This document shows, piece after piece, positions 17,275-25,901 of a stretch of DNA of 64,000 nucleotides. Origin of the DNA: Bacillota bacterium (GTDB lineage: Bacteria; Bacillota; Clostridia; Lachnospirales; Lachnospiraceae); assembly GCA_023398375.1 (NCBI GenBank), contig JAEWSH010000133.1, forward strand, positions 1-64,000. The letters are read 5' to 3'. The position numbers and the translations under genes are program-made. Under the pieces are notes generated by a model. That model ran no database searches and had not been told where the DNA came from. It saw nothing but the letters and a program-made list of their open reading frames with translations. How positions within the stretch are numbered: position 1 is the first letter of the stretch; the number at the start of each line of letters is the position of its first letter.

Positions 17275-17538
17275 TTATTCCTTCCATTCGGATGATATTT
17301 CCTTTAGTATTCTCACTAATTCCAGTCTATTTTTTGGTGTGTCTTTCCAATCTTTTTTCATTTGACACATTGAAACCATTAGGCGATAAGTTTGAGTACA
17401 GTTGTTAAGGTAAATCCAGTTGTTGAGAATTAAATTATTAAAATTAATAAGTTTAGGATCATCTCTGGTAATTTGTATACATTTACCTAAAATAGAAATA
17501 TCTGCTTCTAAATTGCTTCTTATTAGGGCATCATCCAT
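17275..17538 (-). CDS. Small hypothetical protein
   Basis: 87 residues, probably helical, with no recognised domain (starts MDDALIRSNLEADISILGK, ends ILKEISSEWKE). Its ATG overlaps the end of the 52-residue gene upstream, suggesting translational coupling. The pair may be one ancestral gene split by a frameshift, or a genuine overlapping pair carried by the element. Confidence 0.5.
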   Translation of the reverse strand: MDDALIRSNLEADISILGKCIQITRDDPKLINFNNLILNNWIYLNNCTQTYRLMVSMCQMKKDWKDTPKNRLELVRILKEISSEWKE

Positions 17539-17689
17539 CCATCATTTGAGAGCGGTATTTCAATATATTTATCAAAGAATCTAACTCAGTAATAAAGTAA
17601 TGAATCTCTTCTTCTTTTCCAGTAAGATTTGTACTACTACATATACTTGTTGAAAATTCAACAATTGGGAGAGCATTTGTATCGTTCAT
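17531..17689 (-). CDS. Short hypothetical ORF overlapping the next gene
   Basis: 52 codons from the ATG at 17689 to the stop at 17531-17533; it begins MNDTNALPIVEFSTSICSS. No domain is recognised. Its final codons overlap the start of the 87-residue gene by 8 bp (atggatgatg). It is cut close upstream by the IS256 remnant, so the original 5' region may be lost. Confidence 0.4.
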   Translation of the reverse strand: MNDTNALPIVEFSTSICSSTNLTGKEEEIHYFITELDSLINILKYRSQMMDG

Positions 17690-17696
17690 CAACAGT

Positions 17697-17864
17697 CTTA
17701 TAGAGCACTATCATCCAGAGGATGCATACGACGTCCAGGAAATGCTGAAGGATTTTTTGGGAGACACTATGCAGGGCATGCTGGAAGCAGAAATGGATGA
17801 AAAGCTCGGTTATTCTAAGTACGATTATCAAAACAAGAATACGGACGACAGCCTTGAAAGTTAA
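17697..17864 (+). pseudogene. IS256-family transposase N-terminal remnant
   Basis: 55 codons read LIEHYHPEDAYDVQEMLKDF, then GMLEAEMDEKLGYSKYDY and QNKNTDDS before a stop. This is the conserved N-terminal stretch of IS256 transposases. There is no start codon, the catalytic DDE core is missing and no terminal repeats are seen. It is a relic of an IS insertion and deletion. Confidence 0.82.
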
Positions 17865-17924
17865 ATCGCAATGGTAAAACACTCAATAAATAGTAAATTT
17901 GTAGTTGAGATTCTGTATATATTG

Positions 17925-17971
17925 TTGACATTACCAAAAAATATGATATACTTATAGTCAGTGCTGAGTAT
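17925..17971 (+). promoter_or_regulatory. padR promoter with overlapping operator
   Basis: The -35 box ttgaca (17925-17930) and -10 box tatact (17947-17952) are 16 bp apart. The near-palindrome atagtcagtgctgagtat (17954-17971) covers the start point. The same 18-mer, one base different, lies before the next gene at 18537-18554. This fits autoregulation by the PadR protein. Confidence 0.78.
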
Positions 17972-17984
17972 AAGGAGATTACAA

Positions 17985-18515
17985 ATGAAAATTCAATTAT
18001 ATATTCTAGGGCTTCTTATGAGATGTGGTCCTCAACATGGATATAGTATTAAACAAATAGTATCAGATAACATAGCAGCCTTTGCTAAAATCAAACTTCC
18101 TACAATTTATTATCATTTAGATAAACTTGCTGAAAAAGGTTATATAAATTCTGTTATCGAAAAAGATGGCAATAGGCCTGAAAAAACTGTATATTCCATT
18201 ACTGATTCAGGAGTTGCTTATTTTAATTCTCTCCTTAATAAAATTTTAGCTGAAAATTATAGTGTAGAATTTGATTTTGATGGAGTATTATATTTTTCTG
18301 ACTTTGCTGATAAGAATGTTGTTATTAAAAATTTAAACAGACAAAAAGAGTATATAGAAAATAAGCTGAAAGAATTAGCCAACACTAAAGATAATACAGT
18401 CACTAAATTGTTACCTGATTACAGAATTTACTGTATTAGCATATTTAATCATCATATATATCATTTAGAAACTGAATTAAAATGGATATATGAAACATTA
18501 AAGGGACTCTCTTAA
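17985..18515 (+). CDS. PadR family transcriptional repressor
   Basis: 176 residues from ATG 17985 (aaggag at 17972-17977). The winged helix shows YILGLLMRCGPQHGYSIKQI and PTIYYHLDKLAEKGYI, followed by EKTVYSITDSG. The C-terminal part is a longer Vir-AphA-type dimerisation helix region. It probably represses itself and the following gene through the shared operator. It is cargo of the rpsR element. Confidence 0.9.
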   Translation: MKIQLYILGLLMRCGPQHGYSIKQIVSDNIAAFAKIKLPTIYYHLDKLAEKGYINSVIEKDGNRPEKTVYSITDSGVAYFNSLLNKILAENYSVEFDFDGVLYFSDFADKNVVIKNLNRQKEYIENKLKELANTKDNTVTKLLPDYRIYCISIFNHHIYHLETELKWIYETLKGLS

Positions 18516-18536
18516 GAGTTCCAAAAAAATGTTATT

Positions 18537-18554
18537 ATAGTCAGCGCTGAGTAT
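18537..18554 (+). promoter_or_regulatory. Second PadR operator
   Basis: atagtcagcgctgagtat is built around the perfect 10-bp palindrome tcagcgctga and matches 17954-17971 at 17 of 18 positions. It sits 20 bp before the ATG of the next gene. Confidence 0.72.
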
Positions 18555-18573
18555 AATTACGGAGGTATATTTT

Positions 18574-19029
18574 ATGGAAAAGAGTCTTTATTCAAGAAAT
18601 TTTGAAGTTAACTATTATGAAGTGGAGGATAATATTTGGAGAACTACCTCACATTTAATGGATAATCAACATGATATTCAAGTAATAGTAGATGTATCTG
18701 TGCCAGATATGATTATATTGAATGCCAAGGTAGAATTATTGCGTTATCCAATGAGTAATTGTATTCTAATTAAGGATAAAATAAAAGAATTAATAGGTGT
18801 TAATGTTATTTCAGAATTTCACTCTAAATGTGAAGAATTGTTTTCTAGTGAAATGGGATGTGGCAATGTTAGAATGCTTCTTGGAACTTCTGTGCCTGGG
18901 ATAATCTATAATTATTTTCCACATCAAATTAAAATAGGAAATATGACAGAAAATCAATGGTGGGATTTTTGCAAAGAAAAACTTCCTAAGGCATGTATAG
19001 CTCACACAATAATGAGTAATAATTGTTAA
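18574..19029 (+). CDS. DUF2889-like protein under PadR control
   Basis: 151 residues, no signal peptide or membrane segment. The order RNFEVNYYEVEDNIWRTTSH, LMDNQHDIQV, MIILNAKVELLRYP, and a C-terminal GCGNVRMLLGT resembles DUF2889 proteins (an R-x-D-x-W start, a D-x-H-like loop, a Cys-rich middle). Function is unknown. It has its own ggagg site and PadR operator, so it is the presumed regulated partner of the repressor. Confidence 0.55.
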   Translation: MEKSLYSRNFEVNYYEVEDNIWRTTSHLMDNQHDIQVIVDVSVPDMIILNAKVELLRYPMSNCILIKDKIKELIGVNVISEFHSKCEELFSSEMGCGNVRMLLGTSVPGIIYNYFPHQIKIGNMTENQWWDFCKEKLPKACIAHTIMSNNC

Positions 19030-19087
19030 TACATATAACCGAGAAGAAACAAAGAGAGCCAAAGAGGAAAGCAGAGAGCCGTTTTTA

Positions 19088-19279
19088 TTGAGAAATTTTT
19101 CAACCCATATAATGAGACATACATTTGCAACAAGATGTTTTGAACGTGGAATTGATCCAAAAGTAGTACAAACTATATTGGGTCATAAGAAAATAGATAC
19201 TACATTAAATATATATACGGATTGTACATTAGAAGTAACAAAAAAGAGTTTAGAGTTATTAGATAATATAGAAAAGTAG
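19088..19279 (+). pseudogene. Tyrosine integrase C-terminal remnant
   Basis: The last 63 residues of a phage/ICE-type integrase: HIMRHTFATR (His-x-x-Arg), LGHKKIDTTLNIYT (second His and the tyrosine nucleophile). The arm-binding, core-binding and first-Arg regions are absent, and the upstream bases are unrelated. It lies 143 bp from the right att copy, the usual place of an integrase. Confidence 0.82.
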
Positions 19280-19357
19280 TACGCCAATTATTGAAGTGAA
19301 ACAGTATGTAATGACAATATATGATTTAATGAATATACGTTTTAGTATTGTATAACA

Positions 19358-19395
19358 TGGAATGGCACATTATAAATGGAATGGCACATTATAAA
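19358..19395 (+). repeat. 19-bp tandem duplication
   Basis: tggaatggcacattataaa occurs twice in direct succession (19358-19376 and 19377-19395). A single diverged copy (tggaatggacattataa) is at 21505-21521 in the second element. Confidence 0.8.
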
Positions 19396-19422
19396 TAATA
19401 AGAAGAGTTAGAAAATTCGCTT

Positions 19423-19445
19423 TGATGCCTTACACAATGGATTAA
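19423..19445 (+). repeat. attR copy of the rpsR 3' end
   Basis: Exact 23-bp repeat of 15570-15592. It closes the first element and also forms the left boundary of the second remnant. Confidence 0.88.
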
Positions 19446-19539
19446 ACCATCGTATTTACAGGCTTTGCGAGGTATAGAATTGTAGAATTACACCAATTTT
19501 ACACCAAAATATACTTTAAAATTGCATGATAAGGTTTGT

Positions 19540-19569
19540 CGTCATTACTTTAAGTAATGGCGGTTTTTT
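19540..19569 (+). terminator. Left-end terminator of the second element; intron target
   Basis: Stem cgtcattac / gtaatggcg with loop tttaa and a TTTTTT tail. It parallels 15689-15717. The group IIC intron begins 6 bp after the T-run. Confidence 0.82.
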
Positions 19570-19574
19570 AATTT

Positions 19575-21420
19575 GCGCGCCATGGGCGCGCTCTAATGGG
19601 CGAAAGTCCCCAACATGCCCAGGTAGTGGGAAATGTATAGCTGAACAGCAAGGGTGTCTATCGTGAGGTAGAATCTGAAGGAAGCTGTAGGCAAATCTCT
19701 GGTCCGACGGACAGAAATCGCATATAAGGCTAGGCTACGAGAGATAAGTTGGCTAAAAGCAACGAAGTCTGATAACTACCACATTTGTAGTAGCAGAGTA
19801 AATGCGGCGGATATATGGAGAAAAAGAGCGTGCACCTTAAGCGTGGAGGTCTCACAGCGGTTCCATTAGCCGAGTAACAACGAACTGTGAGTCAGCCGAG
19901 CCCATAGTAGTGAAGAAATTTCTGTAATGGAAATGGAGCAAAGGGGCAAACAATCATCAGTTTTAGTAGGTCTCGTATTGCAGAAATGATAACATCTGCC
20001 GTAACCAATCGGGAAAAGGATGGTCAAATTTAGCGAGACGGAAAGGAAAGAACGCATGGACACAAGTAGTCTAATGGAGCAGATATTAAGCAAAGAAAAT
20101 CTTAATGCAGCATATCTGCAAGTCATTCGTAACAAAGGTGCAGAGGGAGCGGACGGAATGATGTACACAGAACTGAAAGAACATCTGGAAAAGAACGGCG
20201 AAATCATCAAGGAGCAGTTGAGGTCAAGGAAATATAAACCTCAGCCAGTACGCAGAGTGGAGATACCAAAGCCTGATGGAGGTGTCAGGAACTTAGGAGT
20301 ACCGACAGTAACAGACCGATTTGTACAACAAGCCATCGCACAGGTGCTAACACCAGTCTATGAGAAACAGTTCCACGACCATAGTTATGGATTTAGACCG
20401 AATAGATGTGCACAGCAGGCAATCATCACAGCATTAGACATGATGAATGAAAATAATGACTGGATTGTAGACATCGACTTGGAAAAGTTCTTTGACACAG
20501 TGAATCATGATAAATTAATGACCTTGATAGGAAAGACAATCAAGGATGGAGATGTCATCTCTATTGTGAGAAAGTTCTTAGTGAGTGGAATCATGATAGA
20601 CGACGAATACGAAGAAGCAGTAGTGGGAACACCACAAGGCGGAAATCTTTCACCATTATTAGCAAATATCCTGTTAAACGAACTCGATAAGGAAATGGAG
20701 CAAAGAAGTCTGAATTTTGTGCGATACGCAGATGACTGTATCATCATGGTCAGTAGTGAAATGTCGGCAAAACGAGTGATGAGAAATCTCACGAAGTTTA
20801 TGGAAGAGAAACTAGGACTCAAGGTAAATATGACAAAGAGCAAGGTGGCAAGACCAAGTGATCTCAAATATCTTGGATTTGGATTTTATTTTGATAACAA
20901 AGCACAGCAATTCAAGGCAAAACCACATGCAAAATCAGTAGCAAAGTTCAAAGCAAGAATGAAACAACTCACTTGTAGAAGTTGGGGTGTTGGAACCGAT
21001 TATAAAGTTAAGAAACTCAATGAATTAATCAGAGGATGGATTAACTACTTTAAAATCGGAAACATGAAAGGTCTATGCAGAGAACTGGATAAACATATCC
21101 GCTTTCGGTTGCGTATGTGCATATGGAAACACTGGAAAACCCCGCAGAATAGAGCAAAGAACTTGATGAAACTAGGAATGAACAGAGAAAGTGCATTTGC
21201 AGTAGCCTACAGCGGAGCAAGAATTGCCCATGTATGTAGTGGTGCATTAAACTATGTTATTACCAACAAGAGACTAGCCACATTTGGACTAATCTCAATG
21301 ATAGATTATTACACCGAGAGGTGTGTTACATGTTAAGTTGATTGAACCGCCGTATACGGAACCGTACGTACGGTGGTGTGAGAGGTCGGGAAATTTAATT
21401 AAATTTCTCCCCTACTCGAT
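19575..21420 (+). mobile_element. Complete group IIC intron
   Basis: About 1,846 nt. The 5' end gcgcgccatgggcgcgct and the downstream gggcgaaagtcccc and ggaatctgaaggaagc-like elements (here agaatctgaaggaagctg) match group IIC ribozymes. Domain V lies near 21346-21380 (aaccgccgtatacgg ... ccgtacgtacggtggt) and domain VI follows, with ctactcgat at the 3' splice end. The intron encodes one reverse transcriptase/maturase and stands directly downstream of a terminator hairpin, the known IIC target. Ends are placed by motif and could be off by one or two bases. Confidence 0.88.
20056..21336 (+). CDS. ltrA: Group II intron reverse transcriptase/maturase (class C)
   Basis: 426 residues from ATG 20056 (ggaaagga site); ATG 20020 is an in-frame alternative. 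RT blocks include YKPQPVRRVEIPKPDG, YGFRPNRCAQQAI, FFDTVNHD, GTPQGGNLSPLLANI and the catalytic YADD in FVRYADDCI. The maturase X domain (LIRGWINYFKIGNM) follows. There is no HNH endonuclease domain, as in IIC proteins, which use replication forks or terminator stems instead. The frame is intact and all active-site residues are present, so splicing and mobility may persist. Confidence 0.95.
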   Translation: MDTSSLMEQILSKENLNAAYLQVIRNKGAEGADGMMYTELKEHLEKNGEIIKEQLRSRKYKPQPVRRVEIPKPDGGVRNLGVPTVTDRFVQQAIAQVLTPVYEKQFHDHSYGFRPNRCAQQAIITALDMMNENNDWIVDIDLEKFFDTVNHDKLMTLIGKTIKDGDVISIVRKFLVSGIMIDDEYEEAVVGTPQGGNLSPLLANILLNELDKEMEQRSLNFVRYADDCIIMVSSEMSAKRVMRNLTKFMEEKLGLKVNMTKSKVARPSDLKYLGFGFYFDNKAQQFKAKPHAKSVAKFKARMKQLTCRSWGVGTDYKVKKLNELIRGWINYFKIGNMKGLCRELDKHIRFRLRMCIWKHWKTPQNRAKNLMKLGMNRESAFAVAYSGARIAHVCSGALNYVITNKRLATFGLISMIDYYTERCVTC

Positions 21421-21454
21421 TATGTTTAAATTTATATTAGTATAGCAAAAACTG

Positions 21455-21521
21455 GGAATGACAATGTATGATTCAATGAATTTATTTTTTGGTATTATAT
21501 AACATGGAATGGACATTATAA
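21455..21521 (+). repeat. Diverged copy of 19308-19374
   Basis: The shared words gaatgacaat, gtatgatt, aatgaat, tataacatggaatgg and acattataa run in the same order in both places. This links the ends of the two elements at the rpsR site. Confidence 0.65.
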
Positions 21522-21824
21522 TTGAGAAGAGATGAATCATCAAACTGTTGTATGTATCGGTAAAATTTAAGGCGTGAAACAAATTTGTAAAATAAAGAAA
21601 TAAAATTACATTACAAAATAGATGTGCCAATATTGTTTAATTTGCACAAAACGTAAATAAAACAACAAATTATTATTGACAATATGACAATTAATGATAA
21701 AATAAAATTACACAACAAACATAGCTTATGTGTGATATGGAAATATAAATCACGAAAAATCAATAGTAATAAATAGCAAAAAATAATATTTCACACAAAG
21801 CGCAAGTTATAAGGAGGATAATGT
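21522..21824 (+). promoter_or_regulatory. Promoter region of the second sugar ABC operon
   Basis: No gene is seen. ttgaca (21676-21681) and taaaat (21698-21703) with a 16-bp spacer form a likely promoter, leaving about 115 nt of leader. The word acaacaaa occurs on both sides of it (21661 and 21712 areas). The ribosome binding site aaggagg is at 21811-21817. Confidence 0.6.
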
Positions 21825-23168
21825 ATGAAACTAAGTTCAATCGTTAAAAGGGGTATTGCTGTTGGTTTAGCAAGTGTTATGACAGCAAGTTTAGTTGGAT
21901 GTGGAGGAAGTAAAACTGATTCAACTACAGAAAACGCAGGAGCCACGGAAGCTGCCTCAACTGCTGAAAGCACAGAAGCTGCTGAAACAACTGAAAAAAG
22001 CGAAGGGGTTACACTAAAATTTCAACAGTGGTGGGGAGCTGAACTTCCAGAAGGATATTTAGACAATATTTGCGCTGAATATGAAAAAGCAACTGGTAAT
22101 AAGGTCGAGTTATTAACAGCCCCATGGTCTGATACAAAAACAGCGATTACAGCTGGTGCAACAAATGGTACCATTGCAGATATCGTCAGTGTTGATGGTG
22201 CGTGGTTATCAGAATTTGTTGATATGGGTATTTTATCAGATGTAGGTGCAGCTGGTGTCGAAACAACGCTTGCAAGTGACATATGGAAAGTAGGGGATAC
22301 CGGATATGTTGTTCCAGTTTTAAACTTTGCTTATCCTATGTATGTAAATATGGATATTTTAAAAGCATCTGGTGTTGAATCAGTTCCAACTACATGGTCT
22401 GAACTTAGAGAAGCATGTAAAAAGATTACAGATGCAGGATATTCAGCTTTTGCCTTAAATCTAGGTACTACAAATGCAAATGGTATTCAGAATGTATTCA
22501 TGGGTACAGGATGGGCATCGGGAATTAGTCTGAAAGATGACAGTGGCGCATATAAGACAGCAGGCAATGCAGATTTAGCTTCTCTTGCAGAAATGTTCAA
22601 AGGACTTTATGATGATGGATCTTTATATCCAGGTATGAGCACATTGGAAGAATCTGAAATGACAAGTAATTTTGCAGCAGGAAATTGTGCATTTACAATG
22701 GCATCAGCTGCAACAATGAGCCAGTTTAAAGACCTTAATTTCGAAGCTACTACAGTACCTGTAAAAGATGGATATACAGACAAGAGCGGTATCTGCTATG
22801 CAAGCTGGGCAGTAGGTATTTCAGATTCATGTGAAAACAAAGAAGCTGCAGCAGATTTCATTAACTTCTTACTCGGCGGTGCAGATGGAACAGACGGATC
22901 CGCATCAGCAGGATTAGCAGCTACTATGTCAGCATTCCCGAATAGTACAGTAGCTCGACCAGACTACAGTCAGGCTCCAGAACAGTTTCAGGCTTACTAT
23001 GAACTTTATAAGAAGAACTATGTAATTAATGAATTTATTGGACTTCCAAACGCATCAGATGTAATGACATCTATGACAAATGACCTTGTAACATACCTCG
23101 AGGGAGATTTAGACAGCGATACAATGCTTGCAAATTGGCAAGGATATCTTGATAAGGCTGGCAAATAA
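21825..23168 (+). CDS. Sugar-binding lipoprotein of a second ABC importer
   Basis: 447 residues. The signal ends SLVGC (lipid-modified Cys26), followed by a Thr/Glu/Ala-rich tether and a family 1 solute-binding fold starting GVTLKFQQWWGAE. NFAAGNCAFTMASAATMSQF is the conserved hinge/ligand segment. It feeds the two permeases downstream. The downstream kinase and aldolases suggest a monosaccharide or sugar derivative rather than a polymer (inference). No ATPase gene is in the operon. Confidence 0.92.
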   Translation: MKLSSIVKRGIAVGLASVMTASLVGCGGSKTDSTTENAGATEAASTAESTEAAETTEKSEGVTLKFQQWWGAELPEGYLDNICAEYEKATGNKVELLTAPWSDTKTAITAGATNGTIADIVSVDGAWLSEFVDMGILSDVGAAGVETTLASDIWKVGDTGYVVPVLNFAYPMYVNMDILKASGVESVPTTWSELREACKKITDAGYSAFALNLGTTNANGIQNVFMGTGWASGISLKDDSGAYKTAGNADLASLAEMFKGLYDDGSLYPGMSTLEESEMTSNFAAGNCAFTMASAATMSQFKDLNFEATTVPVKDGYTDKSGICYASWAVGISDSCENKEAAADFINFLLGGADGTDGSASAGLAATMSAFPNSTVARPDYSQAPEQFQAYYELYKKNYVINEFIGLPNASDVMTSMTNDLVTYLEGDLDSDTMLANWQGYLDKAGK

Positions 23169-23194
23169 AGGCCTTTGATTTACAAATTATTCAA

Positions 23195-23224
23195 AAAGGG
23201 GTCAGAATAGAATCCGACCCCTTT
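23195..23224 (+). terminator. Intercistronic hairpin behind the binding-protein gene
   Basis: Stem aaaggggtc / gaccccttt (9 bp, 12-nt loop) lies between the binding-protein and permease genes. It has the same position as the hairpin at 5637-5668 and is likely to set a high ratio of binding protein to permease. Confidence 0.75.
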
Positions 23225-23251
23225 CTGAATTGCTTTTAGGAGGGATTGACT

Positions 23252-24133
23252 TTGAATATATTAGGAAAGAAAACTGCTCCATACAGATACTTAACACCAA
23301 CTTTAATATTAATGATGATCTTCATGGTAGTACCTATCTGTATGGTAATTGGTTATTCCTTCGTGGATAAGGCTGTGGTTTCAAAACATCCTGTTTTTGT
23401 AGGATTAGAAAATTACAAGGAACTATTTTCAGACAGTGGATATTGGAATTCGGTATCGAATACAATTATTTTTGTGGTTGTGAGTGTTGTTGCACATCTG
23501 GTTTTGGGGATGCTTTTTGCTAATTTATTAAACTCAAAATATTTTTCCACCAGAACAAAAACGATTGCTCGTGTAATATATATTCTTCCATGGGTATTTA
23601 CGGCTTCCGTTGTTGCAATTCTTTGGAAATTAATGCTTCAGCCGTCTGGTATTATTAACTATATCTTGTCGATTTTTCCACAAGTGTCTCGAAATACAGA
23701 GTGGTTAAGTAACAGGAGTATATCTTTAGCAGTAATTTGTTTTATTAATATTTGGTGTGGATATCCTTTTTATATGATTAGTATTTTAGCTGGTTTGCAG
23801 GGTATTTCAGGGGATTTATATGAAAGTGCGGCAATTGATGGAGCAAATGCTTTCAAGAGCTTTTTTTATATTACCATACCGCAACTGAAACCAATTTTAA
23901 TTAGTATTGCAATGTTAGATTTTATTTGGACATTACAATCCTTTAATGTAATTTGGATGTTAACGGGTGGCGGACCAGTTAACGCAACACAAACGTTAAG
24001 TATTTATATTTACAAACTGGCATTCCAAAAAGTTGACTATAGTATGGCAGCGACAGCAGCAACGGTATTGCTTCTTGTTTGTGTAATTATTGCTATTTTC
24101 TATGTAAAACAGCAGAAGAAAGTGAGGGAATAG
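23252..24133 (+). CDS. Sugar ABC importer permease (MalF type)
   Basis: 293 residues from the TTG at 23252, which lies 8 bases after aggagg; a TTG at 23246 is too close to that site. Six membrane segments and the EAA loop YESAAIDGANAFKSFFYITI (about 190-209) are visible. The stop is 3 bp before the next start, so the two permeases are translationally linked. Confidence 0.92.
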   Translation: MNILGKKTAPYRYLTPTLILMMIFMVVPICMVIGYSFVDKAVVSKHPVFVGLENYKELFSDSGYWNSVSNTIIFVVVSVVAHLVLGMLFANLLNSKYFSTRTKTIARVIYILPWVFTASVVAILWKLMLQPSGIINYILSIFPQVSRNTEWLSNRSISLAVICFINIWCGYPFYMISILAGLQGISGDLYESAAIDGANAFKSFFYITIPQLKPILISIAMLDFIWTLQSFNVIWMLTGGGPVNATQTLSIYIYKLAFQKVDYSMAATAATVLLLVCVIIAIFYVKQQKKVRE

Positions 24134-24136
24134 AAT

Positions 24137-24973
24137 ATGGTCGGAAGTTATAAAAAATTAACAAAAGTCATAGTTACTATTCTTTTGATTATTGGAGTTA
24201 TATTTGCTGCATTCCCAATCGTATGGATGTTCTGTTCTTCATTAAAAGCGAATTCAGCTGTTTTTGCATGGCCACCTAAATTTATTGATGGAACGGCAAG
24301 TCTGTCATCATACATTGCAGTACTTACAGATTCAGCAAAGGTTCGTTTCTTTATTAACAGTTACATCGTATCTTTCTGCGTTGTAATAGCGACATTATTT
24401 GTTGGGATACTTGCAGCGTATGCGTTTAGTAGATTTGATTTTCCGGGAAAAGGAATTTTTAATTCATTAATTGTAAGTGTGCAGGCAATTCCACCAATTG
24501 TATTGTTGATCCCGTATATGGGATTAATTGTTGCAATGAAATTATTTAACACGTATTTTGCATTAATTCTTACCTATCTAGTGACAACTTTGCCATATTG
24601 TATTTTAATGATGACAGGATATTTTAATACATTATCCAAGGAATTAGATGAAGCAGTTATGATCGATGGGGGTTCTAGATGGAGAGCACTTTGGTCTATA
24701 TTAGTACCGATATCAATACCAGGAATGGTTTCTGTGGGAATGTATACTTTTATGCAAGCATGGAATGAATATCTGTTTGCATTAGCATTAACACAGACAA
24801 CAGATATGAGAACTGTTCCAATTGGAATTAATTTGTTAATGGGGCAGCATGCGTATGACTGGAGCCAAATGATGGCAATGAGCGTATTAGGATCTGTACC
24901 TGTATTAATATTATTTATCTTCTTCCAAAAATATTTTATTGCTGGTATGTCATCTGGTGGTGTAAAAGGTTAA
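24137..24973 (+). CDS. Sugar ABC importer permease (MalG type)
   Basis: 278 residues, six membrane segments, EAA loop DEAVMIDGGSRWRALWSILV around residue 172, and C-terminal GMSSGGVKG. It partners the preceding permease. Its site overlaps the previous stop region (gtgaggga). Confidence 0.92.
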   Translation: MVGSYKKLTKVIVTILLIIGVIFAAFPIVWMFCSSLKANSAVFAWPPKFIDGTASLSSYIAVLTDSAKVRFFINSYIVSFCVVIATLFVGILAAYAFSRFDFPGKGIFNSLIVSVQAIPPIVLLIPYMGLIVAMKLFNTYFALILTYLVTTLPYCILMMTGYFNTLSKELDEAVMIDGGSRWRALWSILVPISIPGMVSVGMYTFMQAWNEYLFALALTQTTDMRTVPIGINLLMGQHAYDWSQMMAMSVLGSVPVLILFIFFQKYFIAGMSSGGVKG

Positions 24974-25022
24974 CAAATAATTATAAATATACAATTAAAT
25001 AAAAGAAAAGAGGATATTAACG

Positions 25023-25883
25023 ATGTTGATGAACATGAAAGATTTACTTGCTGTAGCTAACAAAAACAATTTTGCTGTACCTGCTTTTAACATTAGTGAT
25101 TACAATATGTTTAATGGAATTATGGAAGCATCTGAAGAAAAAAATGCGCCTGTTATTATTGCTATTCACCCTGATGAATTGAGCCATATCTCAACTGAAG
25201 TGGTGAAAGGAATTATTGAAAGAATTCATAATTCATCTGTGCCTGCTGTTGTTCATTTGGATCATGGCGGAACTTTTGAACAGGTAATCAATGCAATCCG
25301 TGCAGGATTTACTTCTGTCATGATTGATGCTTCCAGTCAACCATATGAAGGAAATGTTGCTACATGCCAAAAAGTATGTGAAGTTGCTCATGCTGTTAAT
25401 GTATCTGTGGAAGGAGAGCTTGGAACAATTGGAAATACTGATTCCGTAGAAACAACCGCACCAGATGAAATATTATACACAGACCCTGAGCAGGCAAAAG
25501 ATTTTATTGAGAAAACAGGAATAGATTGCTTGGCAATTGCTATTGGAACATGTCATGGTATTTATCCAAAAGATAAAAAACCAGAACTTCGCATAGATAT
25601 TCTCGATGAAATCAAAAAAATTGTTGATGCTCCACTTGTACTCCATGGTGGATCTTCTAATAAAGATTCTGAAATTGCAAAATCAGTTGAACATGGTGTA
25701 AATAAAATTAATATTTCCAGTGATATCAAGGTAGCTTACTATGATAAGATGAGAGAAGTACTTTTAGATGCATCTCTACGTGAGCCAAATATGATTCAGC
25801 CTAGTTGTGTAGAAGCAATGAAAAAGGTTGCTTATGACAAGATCGAATTATTCCAGGCAACTGGAAAGGCATCACTTTATTAA
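25023..25883 (+). CDS. Class II (zinc) sugar-bisphosphate aldolase, copy 1
   Basis: 286 residues, the length of KbaY/GatY/FbaA enzymes. NNFAVPAFNISDY opens the barrel. VVHLDHGG carries catalytic Asp and zinc His, VEGELGTIG and AIGTCHGIYPK supply further metal ligands, and LHGGSSNKD plus INISSD bind phosphate. It splits a ketose bisphosphate or ketose-1-phosphate to DHAP and an aldehyde. The exact sugar is open; fructose- and tagatose-type enzymes share these motifs. Confidence 0.92.
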   Translation: MLMNMKDLLAVANKNNFAVPAFNISDYNMFNGIMEASEEKNAPVIIAIHPDELSHISTEVVKGIIERIHNSSVPAVVHLDHGGTFEQVINAIRAGFTSVMIDASSQPYEGNVATCQKVCEVAHAVNVSVEGELGTIGNTDSVETTAPDEILYTDPEQAKDFIEKTGIDCLAIAIGTCHGIYPKDKKPELRIDILDEIKKIVDAPLVLHGGSSNKDSEIAKSVEHGVNKINISSDIKVAYYDKMREVLLDASLREPNMIQPSCVEAMKKVAYDKIELFQATGKASLY

Positions 25884-25901
25884 GCCGAAGGAGACTGCAA
25901 A

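Larger units (their letters stand above)
15570..19445 (+). mobile_element. Decayed integrative element at the rpsR 3' end
   Basis: About 3.9 kb lies between two 23-bp copies of the rpsR 3' end. It contains an origin-like region, a twice-frameshifted plasmid-type gene, two small unrecognised genes, an IS256 remnant, a PadR regulator with a partner gene, and the last 63 residues of a tyrosine integrase next to the right repeat. Integrase at one end, att repeats and an origin fit an integrative and mobilisable or plasmid-derived element. The broken integrase and rep gene imply it can no longer move by itself. Confidence 0.8.
19446..21521 (+). mobile_element. Remnant of a second, tandem rpsR-site element
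   Basis: Right after the second att copy the sequence again shows arm-like ttacacca repeats and a gtcattac-stem terminator, in the same order as the left end of the first element. At 21455-21521 a 67-bp stretch closely matches 19308-19374 from the first element's right end. The body between has been lost and a group II intron occupies it. No third att copy is found, so the right boundary is approximate. Confidence 0.5.
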
